6,255 nucleotides of DNA from NCBI GenBank assembly GCA_937910835.1, contig CALEMG010000305.1:1-6255 (forward strand), given 5' to 3'. This document shows positions 1 through 5,323 of the stretch, piece after piece (the stretch's first letter is position 1; each line of letters opens with the position of its first letter). The notes below the pieces were generated by a model that ran no database searches, had not been told where the DNA came from, and saw only the letters and a program-made list of their open reading frames with translations. Source of the stretch: an uncultured Alphaproteobacteria bacterium (GTDB lineage: Bacteria; Pseudomonadota; Alphaproteobacteria; Sneathiellales; Sneathiellaceae). Position numbers and translations under genes: made by a program.

Positions 1-58
1 AAACCAGAATGATGGCAATACCTTGTGCCGTCCTATCGGGTTTCGCCTCTTCTGGCAT
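1..58 (-). CDS. N-terminal fragment of a probable membrane protein (possible transporter)
   Basis: An ATG at 58-56 on the minus strand opens a frame that stays open to the window edge, giving 19 residues: MPEEAKPDRTAQGIAIILV. A short charged head followed by a hydrophobic run (GIAIILV) is how many inner-membrane transporters begin, and DMT/EamA-family permeases often have this pattern. That family guess rests on very few residues. The start is only 8 bases after the stop codon of the AllA-like gene, so the two are probably co-transcribed and perhaps translationally coupled. There is no clear Shine-Dalgarno sequence, and an inverted repeat (AGCGC 59-63 with GCGCT 72-76) lies just ahead of the start. 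In context it could supply substrate uptake or efflux for the hydrolase and lyase-like genes. The gene is cut by the window edge. Confidence 0.5.
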   Translation of the reverse strand, partial: MPEEAKPDRTAQGIAIILV

Positions 59-66
59 AGCGCTTT

Positions 67-735
67 TTATGGCGCTTTTAACGGTACGCGGAGCAGCATG
101 CCGAATTCCTCGGCGAAATTGACCGAAACGCGGGCATGGACCTTGCCCTGCCGGTCATAAAAACGCCCCTTGTTGCCGATGGGGAAGACGCCTTCATGCC
201 AGATATTCGGGTGAATATAGAGCCCCTTCGTGCCGTCGCAATAGAAGGAGACGAAATCCTCCGGCTGCACGTCATCGCCCGGGAGCGCGAGCGGTACCAT
301 GAACGGTGTGCCGTCCAGCGAATAAAAAAGCTGTCCGCCGTCGGGATGGTAGTTCGCATGCCAGAGCAGCACCTGCTCCTGCTCCTGCGTAGCGACCTTG
401 CTGTTCGCCTCTTCCGGATCGCGGGACCAGCCGAGGACATAGGTATCCTCGACCGCGTTATTGCGGCCCCAGAGTACGTCGCCCTCCCACCAGAATTCAA
501 ATATGCCCTCCGCCGTGCCGCCCTGATTACCCGTTCCCTCATCAACCTTTCGGGTGCCGGAGGTGGGCCAGGTGACAATCTCGATCGGGAAATTCTCGTA
601 ATCCTCGACCAGGCAGCCATAGCCCTTCAGCGTCTCGTCCGAGGCAACAATGACCGGTACATCAAGAAGGGGAAGCTCAGGGGGGATATCCGGGTTGAGA
701 AAATCCGGGGCCGCGGCGGTTTCAGAAGAAAGCAT
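67..735 (-). CDS. AllA-like cupin, ureidoglycolate lyase superfamily protein
   Basis: This 222-residue soluble protein resembles the ureidoglycolate lyase (AllA) family of cupins, which split ureidoglycolate into glyoxylate and urea late in purine (allantoin) breakdown. Visible landmarks are a YGCLVED segment near 39-45, similar to the YGDVIE motif near the AllA N-terminus; HANYHPDGGQ at 126-135; a PFMVPLALPGDD strand/loop at 144-155; and FYCDGTKGLYIHPNIWHEG at 164-182, which matches the NGEQGVNYHRNVWHHP region of E. coli AllA. H175 and H180 fall in that segment. The protein is about 60 residues longer than E. coli AllA (160), with extra sequence at the N-terminus and a WW-rich insert near 78-103, so it is probably a divergent subfamily whose substrate may differ. 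The start is supported by an AAGG sequence 9 bases upstream. It lies 107 bases downstream of the amidohydrolase gene on the same strand, consistent with a ureide pathway. Family assignment is fairly likely; exact reaction is not established. Confidence 0.62.
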   Translation of the reverse strand: MLSSETAAAPDFLNPDIPPELPLLDVPVIVASDETLKGYGCLVEDYENFPIEIVTWPTSGTRKVDEGTGNQGGTAEGIFEFWWEGDVLWGRNNAVEDTYVLGWSRDPEEANSKVATQEQEQVLLWHANYHPDGGQLFYSLDGTPFMVPLALPGDDVQPEDFVSFYCDGTKGLYIHPNIWHEGVFPIGNKGRFYDRQGKVHARVSVNFAEEFGMLLRVPLKAP

Positions 736-788
736 CAGCGCATACCTTGTCTGTTTTTTTTGCGATTAAGCCACAGGAAATGAAAAAA

Positions 789-801
789 GGGAAGGTTTCC
801 C
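789..801 (-). terminator. Terminator-like hairpin between hydrolase and AllA-like gene
   Basis: Read on the minus strand, GGGAA-ACC-TTCCC (801 to 789) forms a perfect 5-bp stem with a 3-base loop and is followed directly by six T residues (788-783). An A-rich stretch precedes it, so the structure is partly bidirectional. It lies about 40 bases after the hydrolase stop codon and about 50 bases before the AllA-like start. It could reduce or gate read-through into the downstream genes. The stem is short, so termination strength is uncertain. Confidence 0.45.
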
Positions 802-827
802 GTTGTTTTTCCTCTTAGTTCTCAGCG

Positions 828-840
828 GGAAGGTACTTCC
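828..840 (-). repeat. Second small hairpin sharing an arm sequence with the terminator-like hairpin
   Basis: GGAAG-GTA-CTTCC on the plus strand is a perfect 5-bp inverted repeat with a 3-base loop, starting 2 bases after the hydrolase stop on the minus strand. It carries the octamer GGGAAGGT (827-834), which is repeated exactly at 789-796 inside the terminator-like hairpin. The GGGAA arm of that hairpin (801-797 on the minus strand) could therefore pair with either TTCCC copy. No T-run follows this hairpin. Confidence 0.4.
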
Positions 841-842
841 AA

Positions 843-2078
843 TTAGGTGACCCCCGCCCGATCGATTATCGCATGTAGCAGGACATTGCACCCGGCGGCG
901 AGATCCTCCGGCGTTGCCTCCTCCGCCTCGTTATGGCTGATGCCATTTTCGCAAGGAACGAAAATCATGCCCGTTGGTGCCACGCGGGAGATATAGCAGG
1001 CGTCATGACCAGCGCCGGAGATAATATCCATATGGGAGAAGCCAGCCGTCTCCGCGCCGTTTCGAACTGCCTTCACGCAGTTCTCGTCAAAGACAACCGG
1101 CGGGGAGTACCAGATTTCCTCAAAATCCATCTCGAAGCCGCCGTCCGTCGCGGTTTTTGTTGCGAAGGCCCGCAGTTCCGCGTCCATCTTGCTCAAAATT
1201 TCGTCCTTGGGGTGGCGGAAATCGATGGTGAAGAACACCTGCCCCGGAATTGTGTTGCGCGAATTCGGGCGCGACTCGATCATGCCGACCGTCGCGCAGG
1301 CGAAGGGCTGGTTATCAAGGCCGATGCGGTTCACCTCGGTGATGATTTTCGATGCCGCGACAAGCGCGTCTTTACGCTGCGCCATCGGGGTCGGGCCGGC
1401 GTGGGCCTCCTGTCCGGTGATAGTTACTTCATACCAACGCTGGCCTTGCGCGCCCATAACGACGCCGATTGTCTTCTCCTCATGTTCCAGGATCGGGCCC
1501 TGCTCGATATGCGCCTCGAAAAAGGCCTTGATCTCACGGCCCCCGACCTCCTCCGTTCCCGCATAGCCAATGCGCTGCAATTCCTCGCCCATCGTCTTGC
1601 CATCAACATCCGCGCGGGACAGGCCATAGTCGAGATCGAACGCGCCCGCGAACACACCGGAGGCAACCATCGCCGGGGCAAAGCGCGAGCCTTCCTCATT
1701 CGTCCAGACGGCAACTTCCACCGGATGCTCTGTTTTCACATCAAAATCATTAAGTGTGCGGAGCACTTCCAGCCCGGCCAGCACGCCGTAAACCCCGTCA
1801 TATTTTCCGCCCGTCGGCTGGGTATCGAGATGTGATCCCATCATCACCGGCGGCAGGTCATCGCGCGTGCCCTCGCGACGGGCAAAGATATTTCCCATCT
1901 TATCCACCTTTATGGTGCAACCAATATCGCTGCACCATAATGAGAACAGGTCCCGCCCCTCTTTGTCGAGATCGGTCAGCGCAAGGCGGCAGCACCCCCC
2001 CTTCTCCGTGGCGCCAATCTTAGCCATCTCCATCAGGCTGTCCCACAGGCGGTCGCTTTTGACAGTCATATTTTGCAT
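843..2078 (-). CDS. Zn-dependent amidohydrolase, N-carbamoyl-amino acid/allantoate hydrolase family (M20-like)
   Basis: A full-length 411-residue member of the dinuclear-metal amidase family that includes allantoate amidohydrolase (AllC), N-carbamoyl-L-amino acid hydrolase and beta-ureidopropionase. These cytoplasmic enzymes hydrolyse a ureido or carbamoyl C-N bond, releasing CO2 and ammonia. Family landmarks are present in order: GSHLDTQPTGGKYDG (81-95; metal ligands H83 and D94), NEEGSRF (127-133; likely catalytic base E128 and metal ligand E129), HIEQGPILE (190-198; H190), GQEAHAGPTPM (222-232; dimerisation-domain substrate contacts), DFRHP (286-290), GAGHDA (355-360) and SHNEAE (381-386; H382). 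No key residue is missing. The start has an AGAGGG Shine-Dalgarno 9 bases upstream; a second in-frame Met at codon 4 is less well placed. Neighbouring AllA-like and probable transporter genes favour a ureide pathway, but the HNEAE ending is also common in carbamoylases and beta-ureidopropionases, so I leave the substrate open. The gene begins 40 bases after the HNH gene. Confidence 0.88.
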   Translation of the reverse strand: MQNMTVKSDRLWDSLMEMAKIGATEKGGCCRLALTDLDKEGRDLFSLWCSDIGCTIKVDKMGNIFARREGTRDDLPPVMMGSHLDTQPTGGKYDGVYGVLAGLEVLRTLNDFDVKTEHPVEVAVWTNEEGSRFAPAMVASGVFAGAFDLDYGLSRADVDGKTMGEELQRIGYAGTEEVGGREIKAFFEAHIEQGPILEHEEKTIGVVMGAQGQRWYEVTITGQEAHAGPTPMAQRKDALVAASKIITEVNRIGLDNQPFACATVGMIESRPNSRNTIPGQVFFTIDFRHPKDEILSKMDAELRAFATKTATDGGFEMDFEEIWYSPPVVFDENCVKAVRNGAETAGFSHMDIISGAGHDACYISRVAPTGMIFVPCENGISHNEAEEATPEDLAAGCNVLLHAIIDRAGVT

Positions 2079-2118
2079 GATTTTTATCCCTCTGCCCGGC
2101 CCTGTTTTGCAAGGATGA

Positions 2119-2922
2119 TTACAGGTGGGATAAATCTTGTCTAGGACTTCTTTTTCCTAACTCTCCGCAATTTTTCCTATTATTATCATCGGCTTTTGTC
2201 CGCGCTCTTTTTACGGATTTACTGACTGACGCATAAACTTTAAACTTTTCATAGAGAATAAAAGCATAATTTGTCATGTATTCCTCGCCCTCAACGGCAT
2301 GCCAGAAGAATAACCTAATTCCCGGTCCTTTTTCTACGAATTGGGCATGTTGTAAAATGTCTTTAAAGGCTTCATGAGCTGCTTCATCCGAGACATGATA
2401 GCTCTCGATTTCAGTATCATCTTCAATATAGTTACCAATCTCGCATAAATGTATTCCTCTAACCCACGATAGAACAAGCTGTTCCAATGCGTCCGCAGGT
2501 ACTTGGACACCAGTACGAGAACCTTTATCAAAATTTTCTCGAAAAGACGGAAGTATCCCCGGGGCATTTTTGTCAGGAAAAGTTTTAATATGCCGTAGTA
2601 AAGCGGTTCTTTTGTTAAACCGATGCATGAAATCTTTTGCGGAGTTTGCTTTCTTGGGATCAATCGCTCGAAAAACACTATCAATTATCGTTTTCTCACC
2701 CTCGTTTTCTGGATTTAAACACAGGGCAATGCGTACGCGCAAAGTTTCTTCAATGGCGGATTTTTTCCCGTTACATTCTCGGCAGCTAGGCGCTTTCCAT
2801 TTTTCTACGGGCGGGGTATCGGACGGATACCAGCTTCGAGCAATTACGTGGTCTACAGTAATTTCCTTTTTGGGAAATTCTTTTAAGCAATATACGCATC
2901 GATTTTCGAATTTTCGTCCCAT
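2119..2922 (-). CDS. Stand-alone HNH endonuclease-like protein, AT-rich, probably acquired
   Basis: This 267-residue protein starts with an HNH-type nuclease domain: a zinc-knuckle pair CVYC (C9, C12), the VDHV strand with D24 and H25 as the first H of the motif, and CRECNGKK (C47, C50, N51) as the second knuckle plus the central Asn. The third His is apparently replaced by N or K, a common variant. Residues about 60-240 are not recognised; no membrane segment or signal peptide is seen. The last 30 residues are basic and low in complexity and look like read-through into older sequence. Six hand-counted lines of the gene average about 38% GC against over 60% in both neighbours, and codon use shifts to A/T endings, which indicates horizontal gain. 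The start ATG lacks a good Shine-Dalgarno (only GAG close by). It could be a homing-like or defence nuclease; no methylase, restriction partner or other defence gene is adjacent. The HNH domain is well supported, its role is unknown. Confidence 0.8.
   Translation of the reverse strand: MGRKFENRCVYCLKEFPKKEITVDHVIARSWYPSDTPPVEKWKAPSCRECNGKKSAIEETLRVRIALCLNPENEGEKTIIDSVFRAIDPKKANSAKDFMHRFNKRTALLRHIKTFPDKNAPGILPSFRENFDKGSRTGVQVPADALEQLVLSWVRGIHLCEIGNYIEDDTEIESYHVSDEAAHEAFKDILQHAQFVEKGPGIRLFFWHAVEGEEYMTNYAFILYEKFKVYASVSKSVKRARTKADDNNRKNCGELGKRSPRQDLSHL
2156..2178 (-). repeat. Direct repeat copy A: ABC-F 3'-end-like sequence near the end of the HNH gene
   Basis: This 23-base stretch matches 2965-2987 at 19 of 23 positions, in the same orientation; differences are at 2164, 2169, 2174 and 2176. 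Read on the minus strand in the frame aligned to the ABC-F gene it gives GKIAES-stop, compared with EEIAGS-stop at the true ABC-F end. Within the HNH reading frame it covers codons 249-256, which use a different frame. It probably marks one edge of the inserted segment. Confidence 0.5.
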
Positions 2923-2964
2923 AATGCTCGAAATACTAGCATATGAATTTATGCAAAGCTAATC

Positions 2965-2987
2965 CCTAACTCCCCGCGATTTCTTCT
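2965..2987 (-). repeat. Direct repeat copy B: 3' end and stop codon of the ABC-F gene
   Basis: The last codons of the ABC-F gene (GAA GAA ATC GCG GGG AGT TAG, 2986-2966 on the minus strand) form the partner of the repeat at 2156-2178. The two copies are 809 bases apart and enclose nearly the whole HNH gene. Sharp loss of GC content begins immediately after this copy, as expected at an insertion boundary. Confidence 0.5.
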
Positions 2988-4735
2988 TGCAGGATTTCGA
3001 GTTCCAGCCAGCGGGTCTCCGCGTCGTCCTTGTCGGTTTGCGTCTGGGTGAGTTCGGCGGCCTTTTTGTTGAATTCGTCCGGATTCTTCGCAAACAGGTC
3101 CGGATCGGCGAGTGCGGCTTCAAGCGTTTTAATTTTCTGCTCCAGCGCTTCGATCACGGCGGGGAGGCGCTCATAATCGCGCTGATCCTTGTAGGTCAGC
3201 TTTTTGCGCGGGCCGGAGGATTTCTGTACCGTCTCTTTTGTCTTGGCGGTTTTTGCGGGCGCCTTTTCCGCGTCCTTTTTCATGCGCATATAATCGCTAT
3301 ACCCACCGACATATTCGCTCGCACGTCCGCCCTCCTCGATCACGATGGTCGACGTCACGAGTTGATCGAGAAATTCACGGTCATGGCTGACGACAATCAA
3401 TGTGCCATCATAGCTTGAGAGCATATCCTGCAACAGATCGAGGGTTTCCATATCGAGATCGTTGGTCGGCTCGTCGAGCACGAGAAGATTGCTCTCTCTT
3501 GCCAGCAGTTTGGCGAGCAGGAGGCGGTTTTTCTCCCCCCCTGAAAGCGCGCTCACCGGGCTTTTCGCCTGCCGGTCCTCGAACAGGAAATCGCGCAGGT
3601 AAGCCACCACATGGCGAACCTCGCCGCGCACCAGAAGCTGGCCGCTGCCGGGATCGGCGAGTGTGTCCCAGAGGCTCATGTCGGGATCAAGGCTGTCACG
3701 CCGTTGATCAAATATCGCGGGCGTGAGATTGGTACCGAGCTTGACTTCCCCCGTAGTGGGCGCAAGTTCCCCCATCAGGATTTTAAGAAGCGTCGTTTTC
3801 CCGGCGCCATTCGGTCCAATAATGCCGACCCGGTCACCGCGCATAATGCGCGTGGAGAATTTCTTGAGTACCTCATGCGATCCACCGTCCGCATCTTCAT
3901 ACGTCATAGAGCTATCGGTCGCCTCGCCGACGCCCTTGCCGCTGTTTGCCCGATCCGCCCGGAGGCGATGAAGTGCCCGGATGCGACCCTCATTCCGGGC
4001 TCGCCGCGCGGTGATGCCTTTACGCGACCAGTCGGTTTCCTCGGCGATTTTTTTATCCAGCTTTTTGGCTTCCACCTCTTCCCGACGGAGGATTTCCTCC
4101 GACCATTCATCGAAAGCCGAAAACCCCTTGCCGTGGGTACGAAGTTTGCCTCGATCCAGCCAGAAGAGCCGGTTGGTAAGGTTTTTGAGGAACTGCCGGT
4201 CATGGCTGATGATCATCAGCGCGCCCTTGAAACTTTTAAGCTCCTCCTCCAGCCAGAGGATCGTCTTGATATCGAGATGGTTGGTCGGCTCATCGAGGAG
4301 CAGTACATCAGGATCGGAGACAAGCGCTTCCGCGAGTGACACCCGCCGTGCTTCCCCGCCCGAAAGCGTATCGAGCTGACGCGCGCCGTCAATCCCAACG
4401 CCTTCCAATACCTGATCGACGAGATAGCCAAGCTCATCCATCTCCCCGTCTGTCGGGAGGCCCGATTGCACCTGCTCGAACACCGTGCGGCCGGGGGTGA
4501 TGATGGGCTGCTGCCGGAAGTAACTTACTTTCACGCCGCTCTGCTGGAACCGCTCCCCGCCGTCAAGATCGATATCGCCCGCAAGCGCCTTTAAGAGCGT
4601 TGACTTGCCCGAGCCGTTGCGGCCCATTAGTGCCACGCGCATCCCGGGCTCGATCCCGAGCGAGATGTCGTTAAACAGGTCACCGCCGCCAAACGTGACG
4701 CGGGCGTTTTGCAGGGCCAGAATAGGTGCCGCCAT
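2966..4735 (-). CDS. uup: ABC-F family ATPase, Uup-like
   Basis: A complete 589-residue cytoplasmic ABC-F protein: two ATP-binding domains on one chain and no membrane domain. Domain 1 has Walker A GRNGSGKS (38-45), signature LSGGE (124-128), Walker B LLLDEPTNHLD with E149, and the SHDR switch (177-180). The charged linker about 205-262 includes WSRKGITARRARNEGRIRAL. Domain 2 has GPNGAGKT (307-314), LSGGE (397-401), DEPTNDLDMETLDLLQ (421-436, typical of Uup) and SHDR (450-453). A Lys/Ala-rich tether (about 490-515) leads to a C-terminal coiled coil (about 517-585), also a Uup hallmark. Both catalytic Glu residues (149, 422) are present, so it should be an active ATPase. Uup is linked to ribosome function, branched DNA and suppression of transposon precise excision in E. 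coli. The ATG at 4735 has only a weak GGCGA ahead of it; a TATAAA at 4807-4802 is a possible -10. Its 3' end forms one copy of the repeat flanking the HNH gene. Confidence 0.92.
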   Translation of the reverse strand: MAAPILALQNARVTFGGGDLFNDISLGIEPGMRVALMGRNGSGKSTLLKALAGDIDLDGGERFQQSGVKVSYFRQQPIITPGRTVFEQVQSGLPTDGEMDELGYLVDQVLEGVGIDGARQLDTLSGGEARRVSLAEALVSDPDVLLLDEPTNHLDIKTILWLEEELKSFKGALMIISHDRQFLKNLTNRLFWLDRGKLRTHGKGFSAFDEWSEEILRREEVEAKKLDKKIAEETDWSRKGITARRARNEGRIRALHRLRADRANSGKGVGEATDSSMTYEDADGGSHEVLKKFSTRIMRGDRVGIIGPNGAGKTTLLKILMGELAPTTGEVKLGTNLTPAIFDQRRDSLDPDMSLWDTLADPGSGQLLVRGEVRHVVAYLRDFLFEDRQAKSPVSALSGGEKNRLLLAKLLARESNLLVLDEPTNDLDMETLDLLQDMLSSYDGTLIVVSHDREFLDQLVTSTIVIEEGGRASEYVGGYSDYMRMKKDAEKAPAKTAKTKETVQKSSGPRKKLTYKDQRDYERLPAVIEALEQKIKTLEAALADPDLFAKNPDEFNKKAAELTQTQTDKDDAETRWLELEILQEEIAGS

Positions 4736-4790
4736 GAAAATGTCGCCAAATAAGATATGAGTTCAGCGGCCTTTTAACACTGAATTGTCA

Positions 4791-4837
4791 GGCGGGGCAA
4801 TTTTATAGCGCATAAACCTTTTCTGTGGCGGGCAATT
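4791..4837. repeat. Short direct repeat in the DUF1127/ABC-F gap
   Basis: GGCGGGGCAATT (4791-4802) recurs as GGCGGGCAATT (4827-4837), 36 bases apart and one G shorter. Both lie around the spacer between the DUF1127 stop and the ABC-F start. They could be protein-binding sites or chance; no other element explains them. Confidence 0.25.
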
Positions 4838-4839
4838 CG

Positions 4840-5130
4840 TCACCGGTAAGGAGAGTATCGCTCCGCCCTGTATGCCGATCTTGTCTCCAGTTCGATCCTT
4901 TTCTCGATTGAGGACGTGAGGTGCCGTCTTTCCAAACCAATATCTTTCAAGGAGCGGTCATCCATGGCCTGTAGTTTATAAGTATCAGTATGTTGGCGAA
5001 GCCAGTGCCCCATTGACGAAAGAAGGCTGGTGACCAGTCGACGGTACTTTGAGATTGGGCGGCCGGGCCGTTCGGACTGATGCGTCTGAATGCTCAGGTC
5101 GGGATCGCGTTGCAACTGTAACAAGTCCAT
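4840..5130 (-). CDS. Small DUF1127 family protein
   Basis: A 96-residue basic protein with a C-terminal DUF1127 core at about 50-75: YKLQAMDDRSLKDIGLERR, the characteristic L-x-x-(L/M)-D-D-x-x-L-x-D-I-G-(L/I) pattern. The first 40 residues are polar and not conserved to my eye, so this is a longer form than the 45-70 residue members. Short DUF1127 proteins in Agrobacterium and Rhodobacter (for example CcaF1) act as small RNA-binding regulators of RNA turnover and metabolism; a similar role here is inference. The frame also has ATG codons at 5145 and 5142, but GGAGGA (5140-5135) sits 4-5 bases before the ATG at 5130, a textbook ribosome site that would be inside the gene if the earlier start were used, so I choose 5130. 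It is transcribed divergently from the LysR gene, 193 bases away, and is followed by the ABC-F gene 104 bases downstream. Confidence 0.85.
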   Translation of the reverse strand: MDLLQLQRDPDLSIQTHQSERPGRPISKYRRLVTSLLSSMGHWLRQHTDTYKLQAMDDRSLKDIGLERRHLTSSIEKRIELETRSAYRAERYSPYR

Positions 5131-5134
5131 GGAA

Positions 5135-5140
5135 TCCTCC
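5135..5140 (-). promoter_or_regulatory. Shine-Dalgarno that decides the DUF1127 start
   Basis: GGAGGA on the minus strand lies 4 bases from the ATG at 5130-5128. Two earlier in-frame ATGs (5145, 5142) have no comparable site upstream, only an AT-rich run, so the later start is preferred. Confidence 0.6.
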
Positions 5141-5270
5141 ATCATTCTAAAATTTGGGCGGCCGCCGACAGGTTTTAAATGAGAAATTTTAAACTGTTCC
5201 TGCCTTTATTATTCCGACATATGGATAATCCAGCCTTGATTTATATGATAATGTATGGAGAATTAGGGTC

Positions 5271-5301
5271 TTCAACAAACGAGAAGTTCTCGAACTATAC
5301 A
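5271..5301 (+). promoter_or_regulatory. Candidate lysR promoter with palindrome between -35 and -10
   Basis: TTCAAC (5271-5276) and TATACA (5296-5301) could be weak -35 and -10 elements with a 19-base spacer, about 22 bases ahead of the LysR start. The spacer contains the palindrome at 5280-5292, so a protein bound there would block polymerase. Element quality is low and the longer than usual spacing weakens the case. Confidence 0.3.
5280..5292. promoter_or_regulatory. Perfect palindrome upstream of lysR, possible operator
   Basis: CGAGAA-G-TTCTCG is a perfect inverted repeat of 6-base arms around one central base, 31 bases before the LysR start codon. It overlaps a second inverted repeat, AGTTC-TC-GAACT (5285-5296). 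LysR-type regulators usually bind dyad sites in the divergent region beside their own gene, so autoregulation is a reasonable inference, although the arms do not match the minimal T-N11-A core clearly. Confidence 0.4.
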
Positions 5302-5323
5302 TTAGATTATTTCAGGTATCAAA

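Noticed and set aside
136..783. Plus-strand open frame (215 codons) opposite the AllA-like gene
   Set aside because: It is a shadow of the minus-strand gene, with no recognisable motif and no ribosome site of note.
933..1835. Long plus-strand open frame (300 codons) opposite the hydrolase gene
   Set aside because: It lies fully antisense to a gene with intact family motifs, shows no recognisable domain, and long antisense frames are expected in GC-rich coding DNA.
2118..2123. TGTAAT on the minus strand as a -10 for the hydrolase gene
   Set aside because: The hexamer is a fair match, but the nearest -35-like TAGACA is only 14 bases away and nothing suitable lies at 16-18 bases, so I do not list a promoter.
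2101..2125. Inverted repeat CCTGT/ACAGG around the HNH stop codon as a terminator
   Set aside because: The stem is only 5 bp with a 15-base loop and no T-run, so termination is not supported.
3611..4339. Plus-strand open frame (242 codons) opposite the ABC-F gene
   Set aside because: It is antisense to the conserved ABC-F motifs, and its translation resembles no family I know.
5157..5166. GGCGGCCGCC perfect palindrome upstream of the DUF1127 gene
   Set aside because: It is a simple GC-only self-complementary run; such runs arise easily by chance in GC-rich genomes, and no promoter element is aligned with it.
5171..5195. AT-rich imperfect inverted repeat (GGTTTTAAAT with ATTTTAAACT)
   Set aside because: When paired base by base it has several mismatches, and the similarity comes mostly from A/T runs.
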